Part shown: positions 1-6,481 of the stretch, piece by piece | How the letters are laid out: each line of letters begins with the position of its first letter | Position numbering within the stretch: position 1 is the stretch's first letter | From: Nitrosomonadales bacterium | GTDB taxonomy: Bacteria > Pseudomonadota > Gammaproteobacteria > Burkholderiales > Nitrosomonadaceae | NCBI GenBank assembly: GCA_004525885.1 | Contig: SPBV01000091.1 | Coordinates: forward strand, 1 to 6,991 | Direction of reading: 5' to 3' | DNA length: 6,991 bases | Notes under the pieces: model-generated | What the model was told of the DNA's origin: nothing | The model's database searches: none | What the model saw: the letters and a program-made list of their open reading frames with translations, nothing else | Translations under genes and position numbers: made by a program

Positions 1-2
1 CA

Positions 3-746
3 ATTCCTGCCGGCGCACATGAACAACTCTGGTCAGAACTCGATACCACTTATTTATTACGGCATGATCCACAAGAAATTGCATGGCATACGCGTCAACT
101 CTACAGTAGGGTAAATTCGCCAATGCCAGTAGTGAAAGCACGGACTGCCCCAGCTGGGGAAGGTGTTCAGGTAATGATCTACACTGCTGATCAGAAAGAT
201 TTATTCGCGCGCATTTGTGGGTTTTTCGAGCGACTTAACTACAATATTGTAGAGGCAAAAATTCATACTACACATAATGGCTATGCTCTTGATAGTTTCT
301 TGGTATTGAATCCATTTAAAACAGTAGAGCAATATCGTAATGTAATTCACATTGTGGAACGTGGATTGGCGCAGCAACTGGAACAGAAGATACCCATCAG
401 GCCTCCTTTACAAGTGCGATTGAGTCGTCAACTTAAGCATTTTCCAATTACACCTGAGGTTGATATTGAACCTGATGAAAAAGGAACTTATCATGTTCTG
501 TCAATTATTGCTGGTGACCAGCCTAATTTGTTGTCACGTATTGCACAAGTGTTAGCAAACTCCAATGTCAGAGTACACAGTGCAAGGATAAATACAATGG
601 GTGAGCGGGCTGAGGATATTTTTTTGATTACAGGAAAAATACTAAATGAAACAAAAACATTGCTCAGGCTAGAGACAGAACTTTTAAGGATACTGCAGAC
701 TTCAGATAAAGTAATTCAAGTGAAATCAGAAGAGAATCTATACTAA
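3..746 (+). CDS. glnD: PII uridylyltransferase / uridylyl-removing enzyme GlnD, C-terminal part (5' end outside window)
   Basis: GlnD is a cytoplasmic sensor that uridylylates PII proteins when glutamine is low and removes UMP when glutamine is high. Only the last 247 codons are visible. The frame is open from position 3, and the residues before the first ATG at 123 (including LLRHDPQEIAWHTR) match the conserved GlnD segment that precedes the ACT domains, so that ATG is internal and the gene starts outside the window. Two ACT repeats can be seen. ACT1 starts near nt 162 (GVQVMIYTADQKDLFARI) and contains the YALDSFLVL strand. ACT2 starts near nt 489 (YHVLSIIAGDQPNLLSRI) and ends with EDIFLITGK. 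In this family these domains bind glutamine. The nucleotidyltransferase and HD hydrolase domains must lie upstream. The gene ends at TAA 744-746, 44 bp from the end of a convergent gene. The identification is firm; full length and start cannot be judged. Confidence 0.95.
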   Translation: MPAGAHEQLWSELDTTYLLRHDPQEIAWHTRQLYSRVNSPMPVVKARTAPAGEGVQVMIYTADQKDLFARICGFFERLNYNIVEAKIHTTHNGYALDSFLVLNPFKTVEQYRNVIHIVERGLAQQLEQKIPIRPPLQVRLSRQLKHFPITPEVDIEPDEKGTYHVLSIIAGDQPNLLSRIAQVLANSNVRVHSARINTMGERAEDIFLITGKILNETKTLLRLETELLRILQTSDKVIQVKSEENLY

Positions 747-790
747 AATAGGGCGCTTCAGACTTCGTAATTCGTGTGTTGTTGTTCCTC

Positions 791-1534
791 TTAATGTATT
801 GTTGTAACTCTCTTACACTCTAGATCGAGATCTGTACAGTAGTTTTCGTAAATTCCATCAAGGAATCCCCAAAGTGCATCACATGCTTTAGTGGTGGCGG
901 CTAGAACTTCAGCTTTTTTCTCCGGGGTGTCGGCGAACCTTTCAATTAGCGACCATTCGGCCTGAGAATGATGTATGTCGGCCTCCTGGTGCACTGTAAA
1001 GAATTCATAACTATCAGGGTTGTCCATTCCATAGAATCTAGCCAAGCCATCAATTTTAACTGCAGCAATTTCTGGTACTTGGGATTCGAATGCGTGCATA
1101 GCCGCAAGACCCGCATAAAATGGTTGATTTAGACAAATATCCCGAAAAGTTGCAACCAGATTAGCCGTGCCAGGAAGAGCTGTTGCATTAGCTAAGGTCT
1201 TCTCGCTTGATCCCAAAGCAAGCGCAAAAGTTTTCCATAAGGCAGGGTGGTTTTTTTCACCATGTTCTTCACTAATCAGGTTTTTCAATACTTCTTGTCG
1301 TACACTGATATCACCACTATTAGTTTCTGTATGGAGATGTGGAGTATTGAAATGTACCGCACTCAAATACGTTGGTTCAGCTAAAACATTATGGAAGTAT
1401 TGCTCAGCATATTGACGCAGCTGTACCTTAGAAAGTTTTCCTTCGGTCCAGGCAACATAGAATGGATGTTTAAGAAGACTCTTAGAGCCAATAATTGAGT
1501 CAACTTTTTGCTTGAAAGATACGTCTGCTTTCAT
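791..1534 (-). CDS. CADD / PqqC-like diiron-type protein, probable p-aminobenzoate synthase
   Basis: This 247-residue, mostly helical protein resembles Chlamydia CADD (CT610) and the related Nitrosomonas europaea protein that supplies p-aminobenzoate for folate where pabABC is missing. In CADD the pABA ring is thought to come from one of the enzyme's own tyrosines and the amine from a lysine, using O2 and a dinuclear metal site, so each molecule may act only once. By alignment from memory, the six ligands are all present: Glu89, His96, Glu150, His182, Asp186 and His189. Tyr26 (FYVAW) matches CADD Tyr27, Tyr42 matches Tyr43, and Lys160 matches Lys152. Phe149, just before Glu150, replaces a tyrosine that I recall in CADD. 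The start is supported by AGAGG six bases upstream of the ATG. The C-terminal tail has two cysteines (YCTDLDLEC). The gene converges on glnD and appears monocistronic. Family membership is strong; activity is inferred. Confidence 0.88.
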   Translation of the reverse strand: MKADVSFKQKVDSIIGSKSLLKHPFYVAWTEGKLSKVQLRQYAEQYFHNVLAEPTYLSAVHFNTPHLHTETNSGDISVRQEVLKNLISEEHGEKNHPALWKTFALALGSSEKTLANATALPGTANLVATFRDICLNQPFYAGLAAMHAFESQVPEIAAVKIDGLARFYGMDNPDSYEFFTVHQEADIHHSQAEWSLIERFADTPEKKAEVLAATTKACDALWGFLDGIYENYCTDLDLECKRVTTIH

Positions 1535-1540
1535 AATTTT

Positions 1541-1546
1541 CCTCTT
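1541..1546 (-). promoter_or_regulatory. Ribosome-binding site of the CADD-like gene
   Basis: The minus strand reads AAGAGG, then six bases (AAAATT), then the ATG at 1534. The match to the Shine-Dalgarno consensus and the spacing are both good, which supports this start. Confidence 0.7.
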
Positions 1547-1590
1547 GTCCTAAACAGGAATGTAGTAGCGATACAGCATATCACCACCCA

Positions 1591-1619
1591 ATAATATCGC
1601 CAAGTAAAATTTTGGTGAA
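1591..1619 (-). promoter_or_regulatory. Candidate sigma70-type promoter of the CADD-like gene
   Basis: On the minus strand, TTCACC (1619-1614, 4/6 to the -35 consensus) is followed after 17 bases by TATTAT (1596-1591, 5/6 to the -10 consensus). Transcription would begin near 1584 and give a leader of about 50 nt. Spacing and position are good, but AT-rich spacers produce such matches by chance. Confidence 0.38.
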
Positions 1620-1651
1620 GGAAGGATTATATCCAGAATATGCTTGATAGC

Positions 1652-1663
1652 CATTGGCCAATG
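1652..1663. repeat. Perfect 12-bp palindrome with partial tandem extension
   Basis: CATTGGCCAATG equals its own reverse complement. It continues to the right into a further GGCCAATG, so GGCCAAT occurs twice in tandem (1657-1663 and 1664-1670). It lies in the divergent region between the CADD-like gene and yqaA, upstream of the candidate promoter at 1591-1619. The symmetry suits a dimeric DNA-binding protein, but no regulator can be named. Confidence 0.6.
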
Positions 1664-1794
1664 GCCAATGCCAAGGAGAAGAATAGTTAACTATAGTAGC
1701 AAATACAATTTATAGCTGCAAAATATTTTGATTCTGCGTTCCATTAAGGACCAATTTAACGCTAAACTTAAGCCTACTTAAATCTGGATATACT

Positions 1795-2214
1795 ATGGAT
1801 GAGCAATTAAGTCTGCTGACTTTATTTGCCAGCAGTTTCTTTGCTGCAACATTACTCCCAGGTGGCTCAGAAGCAGTGTTGTTTGGAGTGCTAAAAGCTT
1901 ATCCCCAGCTTTATTGGCCTGCTGTGGGGGTTGCTTCACTAGGTAATACCTTGGGGGGTATGAGTTCGTACGTTATTGGTCGATTTCTGCCAAATGAAAA
2001 GGCATTTCTAAAAAATGCAAGTAGTAGTACGCGTGGACTAGGGTGGGTGCGTTGTTACGGAAGTCCTGTAATGTTGTTGTCATGGGTGCCACTAATAGGC
2101 GACGCACTGTGTGTTGCTGCAGGGTGGCTTCGGATCAGTTGGCCCTGGGTCTTGCTGTTCATGGTAGTTGGTAAATTTGCACGTTACTGGGTAATCGCAA
2201 TAGCTTTCAGTTAA
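1795..2214 (+). CDS. yqaA: DedA/SNARE-associated (VTT) family small membrane protein, YqaA-like
   Basis: This 139-residue hydrophobic inner-membrane protein resembles E. coli YqaA (about 142 aa) along its whole length. Hydrophobic stretches lie near residues 5-30, 38-62, 88-112 and 114-137. Shared features are the start SLLTLFASSFFAATLLPGGSE, the central LGNTLGGMSSYVIGRF, the LLSWVPLIGDALCVAAGW segment, and a conserved GK-R-Y near the C-terminus. DedA relatives are linked to lipid scrambling or transport and to membrane homeostasis; the role of the YqaA subgroup is not established. The ribosome-binding site is weak (GGA at 1786-1788), but the N-terminus lines up with YqaA at this ATG. It is divergent from the CADD-like gene and convergent with grxD, so it is probably transcribed alone. 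The family call is confident; the function is unknown. Confidence 0.88.
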   Translation: MDEQLSLLTLFASSFFAATLLPGGSEAVLFGVLKAYPQLYWPAVGVASLGNTLGGMSSYVIGRFLPNEKAFLKNASSSTRGLGWVRCYGSPVMLLSWVPLIGDALCVAAGWLRISWPWVLLFMVVGKFARYWVIAIAFS

Positions 2215-2287
2215 TAACTAAGTTTTAGCAACAAAATAACTAGTAATCTTTATCTTCTTGTAATCTTGTCCTACTAAGTAGGCGCGT

Positions 2288-2596
2288 TCATTTCTGAATC
2301 ATTCTTTGTAATTCTCCGCTCTGGTACATTTCAGTTACGATATCCGAGCCACCTACAAATTCTCCATTGATATAGAGTTGGGGGATGGTTGGCCAATTTG
2401 AATATTCTTTAATGCCCTGTCTGATTTCAGGGCTGAGAAGTACGTCTACAGCGAAAATGTTATCTACCCCACAAGAATTGAGTATTTTTACTGCATGTGC
2501 AGAGAAACCACACTGTGGAGATTCTGGTGTGCCTTTCATGTAGAGAACCACAGGGTTAGTGGTTACTTGTTCCTTAATAATATCTTGCGTATTCAT
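2288..2596 (-). CDS. grxD: Monothiol CGFS glutaredoxin (Grx4/GrxD type)
   Basis: This 102-residue cytoplasmic protein is of usual length for a single-domain class II glutaredoxin. The class-defining CGFS motif is at residues 29-32, followed by WPTIPQLY (68-75, with the cis-proline of the glutathione site) and GEFVGGSDIV (78-87). Such proteins form glutathione-bridged [2Fe-2S] dimers, often with BolA-like partners, and pass clusters to targets rather than reducing disulfides. Shine-Dalgarno-like GAGGGA and AAGG lie just upstream of the ATG. It lies 116 bp downstream of prmC on the same strand, so it may be the last gene of the hemA operon or may have its own promoter; I found no convincing promoter in that gap. 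Nothing is missing or unusual. Confidence 0.96.
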   Translation of the reverse strand: MNTQDIIKEQVTTNPVVLYMKGTPESPQCGFSAHAVKILNSCGVDNIFAVDVLLSPEIRQGIKEYSNWPTIPQLYINGEFVGGSDIVTEMYQSGELQRMIQK

Positions 2597-2712
2597 ACCT
2601 TATCCCTCGTCAAATAAAAACCCCTAACTCTGTTTAATAGAAAAGATTGTTCCATCTTCGAAAAGTTTCCTTCAATTCAATCAGAGTAACTATATACTAC
2701 ATTCTAACAGCT

Positions 2713-3564
2713 TTATTGTAGAAAATTTCCATATCTTCCACAGCTAACCCTCATTATTCCTGCCAAATCAGAACGGGAAAAGATATTGCTGAAGCCAGCC
2801 TTCTTGAGTAATTGTCTGCTCATTTTTGCTTGATTGTAACCATGTTCTATTAGTAACCAGCCGCCAACGTTAAGATGAGAAGCAGCAGAAGAAATGATGA
2901 GGCGGATACAATCCATTCCATCTAACCCAGCAGCGAGGGCCAATTGTGGTTCAAAACGCAAATCTCCTTGACTTAGACGCGGGTCATCGAAGATAACATA
3001 GGGCGGGTTAGAAATAACAAGGTCAAATCTTTCTCCAGCTAACCCCTCAAACCAGTCACTCTTGATAACATGTACGTTGCTTACATTAAGATATTTTGCA
3101 TTTTTTTTAGCGACAGCAATGGCATCTACTGAAGAATCCACTGCTGTAACATTGGCTAGCAGTCGAAGTTTAGCAATAGTTATTGCGATGGCTCCACTGC
3201 CAGTCCCTAGGTCCAAGACCTTACATGGGATATCTGAAGAAATTTTCTCTAAGGCCAGATCTACCAGCAATTCGGTTTCTGGGCGAGGAATCAGTACTGA
3301 AGGATTTACTTTAAATTTTAGGCTGTAAAACTCGCGTTCACCAAGAATATAGGCAATCGGTTCACCACTGACACGTCGTGTAACTAACAGCTGAAAGGTC
3401 TGTATTTGGGTTGGTATTAGACTTTGTTCGGGGTGGGCAATAAGGTATGCATGATTCACTTTAAGCACGCTCTGTAATAATATCCGTACATCATGGTAGG
3501 GAATGAAATTACGTGCTTGGCTTAGAACATTTGCTATTGTAATGTGTTGTGTTTCGAAATTCAT
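2713..3564 (-). CDS. prmC: Peptide chain release factor N5-glutamine methyltransferase PrmC (HemK)
   Basis: PrmC transfers a methyl group from S-adenosylmethionine to the glutamine of the GGQ motif in RF1 and RF2, which raises termination efficiency. The 283 residues are close to the E. coli length of 277. An N-terminal helical substrate-binding domain (about 1-85) ends in GEPIAYILGEREFYSL. The Rossmann methyltransferase domain follows, with IPRPETE (92-98), the SAM-binding DLGTGSG (118-124), SDWFEGLAGERFDLVISNPPY containing the catalytic NPPY (186-189), and RFEPQLAL. The start has no clear Shine-Dalgarno sequence (CATCATAAA precedes the ATG), but N-terminal length and similarity support it. 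It follows prfA, its substrate's gene, on the same strand after 83 bp. The historical name hemK came from this position next to hemA and does not indicate a role in heme synthesis. Confidence 0.96.
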   Translation of the reverse strand: MNFETQHITIANVLSQARNFIPYHDVRILLQSVLKVNHAYLIAHPEQSLIPTQIQTFQLLVTRRVSGEPIAYILGEREFYSLKFKVNPSVLIPRPETELLVDLALEKISSDIPCKVLDLGTGSGAIAITIAKLRLLANVTAVDSSVDAIAVAKKNAKYLNVSNVHVIKSDWFEGLAGERFDLVISNPPYVIFDDPRLSQGDLRFEPQLALAAGLDGMDCIRLIISSAASHLNVGGWLLIEHGYNQAKMSRQLLKKAGFSNIFSRSDLAGIMRVSCGRYGNFLQ

Positions 3565-3605
3565 TTTATGATGCTAGGTCAGACACGTAAGATCCGAGAT
3601 TACAG

Positions 3606-3624
3606 TACCATAAATGCTATGGTA
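3606..3624 (-). other. Intercistronic hairpin between prfA and prmC
   Basis: TACCATA (3606-3612) and TATGGTA (3618-3624) form a 7-bp perfect inverted repeat around a 5-nt loop in the 83-bp gap between prfA and prmC. There is no following U-run and the stem is AT-rich, so it is not a typical terminator. It could influence mRNA processing or the relative level of prmC. Confidence 0.4.
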
Positions 3625-3647
3625 AAAGCCCAAGTCATGTTTTGTCT

Positions 3648-4727
3648 TTATTCTCTTCCCATTGCTGCCAGTTGTTCCGCTTGATGCTCTGATACTAGCG
3701 CAGAACATAGTTCGTCGAGGTCTCCATCCATAATTTGGTCCATTTTATAGAGTGTGAGGTTGATGCGGTGGTCAGATATACGCCCCTGTGGAAAATTATA
3801 GGTGCGGATTCGTTCTGAGCGGTCGCCACTACCAATTAATAACTTACGAGTAGCGGCCTGCTTAGCTTGTTGCTCACCCATTTGTTTATTACGAATTCGT
3901 GCAACAAGAACACTCATTGCCTGTGCTTTGTTTTTATGCTGTGAGCGACCGTCTTGGCACTCGACCACAATGCCAGTAGGAAGATGTGTGATCCGAACAG
4001 CCGAATCAGTTTTATTGATATGTTGGCCTCCTGCACCAGATGCCCGATAAGTATCTATTCGCAACTCGGCAGGGTTTAATGTTACATCTGATATCTCATC
4101 TACCTCTGGCATTACAGCAACCGTACAAGCAGAAGTATGAATACGACCTTGAGTCTCGGTAGAGGGCACACGTTGCACCCTGTGCCCACCAGACTCAAAC
4201 TTAAGTTTAGAATACGCACCGTGACCGGATACCTTAGCAATAATTTCCTTATATCCACCTGCTTCAGATAAGCTTTGTGAAAAAATTTCTATTTGCCAGT
4301 GTTGGCGTTCAGCAAAGCGCGCATACATACGAAATAAATCTCCGGCAAATAATGCTGACTCATCTCCACCCGTGCCGGCACGAATTTCTAGGAAAATATT
4401 GCGTTCATCATTTGGATCCTTAGGCAGTAATAGCTTTTGCAATTTTAATTCAATTTGCGCAAGTTTTTCTTTTCCACTTCTTATTTCGGTATCAGCAAAT
4501 TCACGCATTCCAACATCAGCGCCCATTTCTTGTGCCGCTTGAATGTCGTTTTCGCTGAGTTGGTAAGTATGATAAAGCTCGACTAATGGAGAAATTTCAG
4601 CATGTTCGCGTGTAAGCTTGCGGTAATTATCAAGATCAGAAGTTATGGTCTCACTACTTAGTAGACAATTCAATTCCTCCATGCGCGAGCTCAACTGCAA
4701 GAGTTTGGTAGTAATGCCTTTGTTCAT
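3648..4727 (-). CDS. prfA: Peptide chain release factor 1 (RF1)
   Basis: RF1 recognises UAA and UAG in the ribosomal A site and triggers peptide release. The 359 residues match the usual length (360 in E. coli). The stop-codon recognition tripeptide is PST at residues 188-190 (PxT class, which specifies RF1 rather than RF2) within RVQRVPSTETQGRIHTSA. The catalytic GGQ is at 233-235 within SGAGGQHINKTDSAVR, whose glutamine is the PrmC target. The N-terminal helical domain spans about 1-105, and FLEIRAGTGGDES (112-124) is typical of the family. The start codon overlaps the hemA stop in an ATGA (4724-4727) and has no strong Shine-Dalgarno sequence of its own, so translational coupling to hemA is likely. 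prmC follows downstream, pairing factor and modifier. Confidence 0.98.
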   Translation of the reverse strand: MNKGITTKLLQLSSRMEELNCLLSSETITSDLDNYRKLTREHAEISPLVELYHTYQLSENDIQAAQEMGADVGMREFADTEIRSGKEKLAQIELKLQKLLLPKDPNDERNIFLEIRAGTGGDESALFAGDLFRMYARFAERQHWQIEIFSQSLSEAGGYKEIIAKVSGHGAYSKLKFESGGHRVQRVPSTETQGRIHTSACTVAVMPEVDEISDVTLNPAELRIDTYRASGAGGQHINKTDSAVRITHLPTGIVVECQDGRSQHKNKAQAMSVLVARIRNKQMGEQQAKQAATRKLLIGSGDRSERIRTYNFPQGRISDHRINLTLYKMDQIMDGDLDELCSALVSEHQAEQLAAMGRE

Positions 4728-5977
4728 TCTATGCGATCAAGTTGGTAGAGTCGGTTTACCAACTCGACTAGATTATCTCGCTCATCCGCTGCGGCATGGT
4801 TAAGAACATTGGAAGGAGTATGTAAAAATTTGTTGGTTAGGCTATTACTCAATGATTCCATAATTTTTTGTGGATCCCCTCCTTTTGCCAGAAGTTTGAT
4901 CGCACGCTCGAGCTCATGTCGACGATGGTGTTCTGCTTGGCTACGTAATGCTCGGATGGTGGGGACCAATTCACGAGATTCTAGCCAGTGCATGAAATTA
5001 ATAACATTTGAGTTAATGATAGCTTCAGCCTGAGCTACTGCTCCTTGACGCGAATCCAGACCCTCTTGGACAATATCTGCAAGATCATCCACAGTATAGA
5101 GAAACACGTCATCTAGCTCTACTACCTCCTGTTCAACATCTCGTGGCACAGCTAGATCCACTATGAAGATTGGGCGATGCTTACGTGTTTTAATTGCGCG
5201 CTCCATCATCCCTTTTCCAAGTATCGGCAGAGGGCTTGCAGTAGAGGTTACGACGATGTCATGAAAAGCTAGTTGCTCGGGAAGTTCATTTAGTGTTATT
5301 GATTGTGCATTGAAGCGACTCGCCAGAGCTTGAGCGTGTTCTAAAGTACGATTTGCAACAGTGATATATTTTGGGTGACGTGCAGAGAAATGACTAGCAC
5401 ATAGCTCGATCATTTCACCCGCTCCAATAAAAAGTATACGTTGTTCACTAATGTCTCCAAATATTCTTTCTGCTAGTTGCGTGGCGGCAGAAGCCATGGA
5501 AACAGAATTTGTACCGATCTCAGTGGATGTTCGAACCTCCTTTGCGACAAAAAAGGTACGCTGAAACAGCTTGTGTAATAGCATGCCAAGCGTGCCCGCA
5601 TGTTCTGCAGATTTTACTGCGTCTTTTAGTTGACCGAGTATCTGTGGTTCACCCAGCACCATAGAATCTAGTCCACTTGCAACCCGGAAAGCATGCTTTA
5701 CTGCATGTTCGCGAGGGAGTCTGTAAAGATAAGGCTCCAATTCTCGCATCTGCAACTGATGAAAGTTTGCTAGCCAATGTGTCGCTTCATCAGGTTTATC
5801 CGTACTGCAATAGACTTCGGTACGATTACAGGTAGAGATAATTGCCGCCTCTTTCACGGAATGATGGCCTACGAGATCGTGCAATGCATGTTCCATTGCA
5901 TCATTTTGGAACACAACTTGCTCACGCACATCCAGGGGCGCAGTCTGATGATTGATACCAAAGGCCAATAATTCCAT
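4724..5977 (-). CDS. hemA: Glutamyl-tRNA reductase HemA
   Basis: HemA reduces Glu-tRNA(Glu) with NADPH to glutamate-1-semialdehyde, the committed step of C5-pathway tetrapyrrole synthesis in the cytoplasm. The 417 residues equal the usual length (418 in E. coli). The N-terminal catalytic domain begins MELLAFGINHQTAPLDVRE and carries the nucleophile Cys50 in STCNRTEVY. SGLDSMVLGEPQILGQ (101-116) follows. The NADPH-binding domain holds GAGEM (185-189) and VANRTLEHA. A C-terminal helical dimerisation domain ends in LVELVNRLYQLDRIE. The start is fixed by alignment; the ribosome-binding site is weak. It is the first gene of the probable operon hemA-prfA-prmC-grxD. Heme demand is high if the host is an ammonia oxidiser rich in cytochrome c, but that is inference about the host. 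Confidence 0.98.
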   Translation of the reverse strand: MELLAFGINHQTAPLDVREQVVFQNDAMEHALHDLVGHHSVKEAAIISTCNRTEVYCSTDKPDEATHWLANFHQLQMRELEPYLYRLPREHAVKHAFRVASGLDSMVLGEPQILGQLKDAVKSAEHAGTLGMLLHKLFQRTFFVAKEVRTSTEIGTNSVSMASAATQLAERIFGDISEQRILFIGAGEMIELCASHFSARHPKYITVANRTLEHAQALASRFNAQSITLNELPEQLAFHDIVVTSTASPLPILGKGMMERAIKTRKHRPIFIVDLAVPRDVEQEVVELDDVFLYTVDDLADIVQEGLDSRQGAVAQAEAIINSNVINFMHWLESRELVPTIRALRSQAEHHRRHELERAIKLLAKGGDPQKIMESLSNSLTNKFLHTPSNVLNHAAADERDNLVELVNRLYQLDRIE

Positions 5978-6021
5978 AGATGGTTGTATACGTAACTGGT
6001 AGAGAATATGGTAAAGTTCCC

Positions 6022-6050
6022 ATTATAGTATTACAAGGGCTTGAATACTA
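6022..6050 (-). promoter_or_regulatory. Candidate promoter of the hemA operon
   Basis: The minus strand carries a perfect -10 hexamer TATAAT at 6027-6022. At 17-bp spacing the -35 position reads TAGTAT, a poor match, so a weak or activator-dependent promoter is possible. It would leave a leader of roughly 40 nt before the hemA ATG. The region is AT-rich and chance matches are expected. Confidence 0.35.
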
Positions 6051-6079
6051 TCAGAGAGAAGAGATTTGCATTCCTAGAG

Positions 6080-6149
6080 AAGATCAATCAAGTACGAAAA
6101 TATATTAATTCTATTCTTGGTTACTAGTCATCAATATATAAAGATCAAT
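6080..6149. repeat. Two copies of AAGATCAAT upstream of hemA
   Basis: AAGATCAAT occurs at 6080-6088 and again at 6141-6149, 61 bp start to start, in the AT-rich region upstream of hemA. Flanks are also similar (CA or TA follows). They could be paired binding sites or chance in low-complexity DNA. Confidence 0.3.
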
Positions 6150-6248
6150 TATTGTTATGTGTTAAAAGCGGATGTTCAATTTGTTCTTGTTGTTTCTACA
6201 TAGAATTACGAGACCGTTCAATCTATACTTTCAAAAGCGTAGGGGAGC

Positions 6249-6317
6249 ATGAACATGCCAATAATTAATGCAGCAATAACTAGGAAGAAAACTTTATTAG
6301 TTATCGTGACTTGTTAA
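6249..6317 (+). CDS. Possible 22-codon small ORF (20 codons from the second ATG)
   Basis: I do not recognise this peptide. It begins MNMPIINAAITRKKTLLVIV and ends TC before TAA at 6315-6317. A strong Shine-Dalgarno-like AGGGGAG (6241-6247) lies too close to the first ATG (6249) but seven bases from the second (6255), so the 20-residue form is better placed. The shape, a basic RKK followed by the hydrophobic TLLVIV, resembles the start of a signal peptide. It is divergent from hemA, a position often held in betaproteobacteria by a gene for a secreted TPR protein, so this may be the start of a lost gene rather than a real small protein. The stop lies inside the left 8-bp repeat at 6311-6318. 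A sequence with no function is also possible. Confidence 0.28.
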   Translation: MNMPIINAAITRKKTLLVIVTC

Positions 6318-6319
6318 CT

Positions 6320-6481
6320 CGCCAGCTCCATCTGGGCAGCGCCCCCAGTCGCACCCTGCGCTCCGGCGACATGCCGTCCTTATTCTTCCGCTGGGTAGAC
6401 AACTACCGAGCTGGCGCCCATTCTCTGTTTAATATTGCGTGGGAACACGACAATGTCTCTCACATTCTACGAACACCCTGA
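6320..6481 (+). pseudogene. Coding-like remnant, unrecognised
   Basis: One plus-strand frame is open from 6284 to a TGA at 6479-6481. From 6320 it shows coding character: mostly G or C in third codon positions (CGC CAG CTC CAT CTG GGC AGC), unlike the AT-leaning codon use of the neighbouring genes. Readable pieces include RQLHLGSAPSRTLRSGDM and LFFRWVDNYRAGAHSLFNIA. The only ATG in this part is at 6371 and has no clear ribosome-binding site, so it is more likely an internal fragment of a transferred gene than a gene. I cannot assign a family. Confidence 0.3.

Noticed and set aside
123..746. Separate 207-residue ACT-domain protein starting at ATG 123
   Set aside because: The frame is open upstream to position 3, and the upstream residues match GlnD, so this is an internal methionine of glnD.
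1167..1415. Plus-strand 82-codon frame inside the CADD-like gene
   Set aside because: It is antisense to a well-supported gene, has no ribosome-binding site and no family features.
2270..2282. CCTACT-A-AGTAGG inverted repeat between yqaA and grxD as a terminator
   Set aside because: The loop would be a single base, so a hairpin cannot form properly, and no clear T-run follows on either side.
2630..2665. Weak AAGAT / ATCTT hairpin in the prmC-grxD gap as an internal terminator
   Set aside because: The stem is only five AT-rich base pairs, too weak to call even though a U-rich stretch follows on the minus strand.
3062..3328. Plus-strand 88-codon frame inside prmC
   Set aside because: It is a shadow of the prmC reading frame covering its conserved SAM-binding motifs; the low-complexity AMAPLPVP stretch is a by-product.
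3802..4050. Plus-strand 82-codon frame inside prfA
   Set aside because: It is antisense to the conserved GGQ region of RF1; its cysteine-rich sequence is an artefact of the opposite strand.
4809..5033. Plus-strand frames inside hemA (this one and 5777-5971)
   Set aside because: Both are antisense to conserved parts of glutamyl-tRNA reductase and show no start signals or family similarity.
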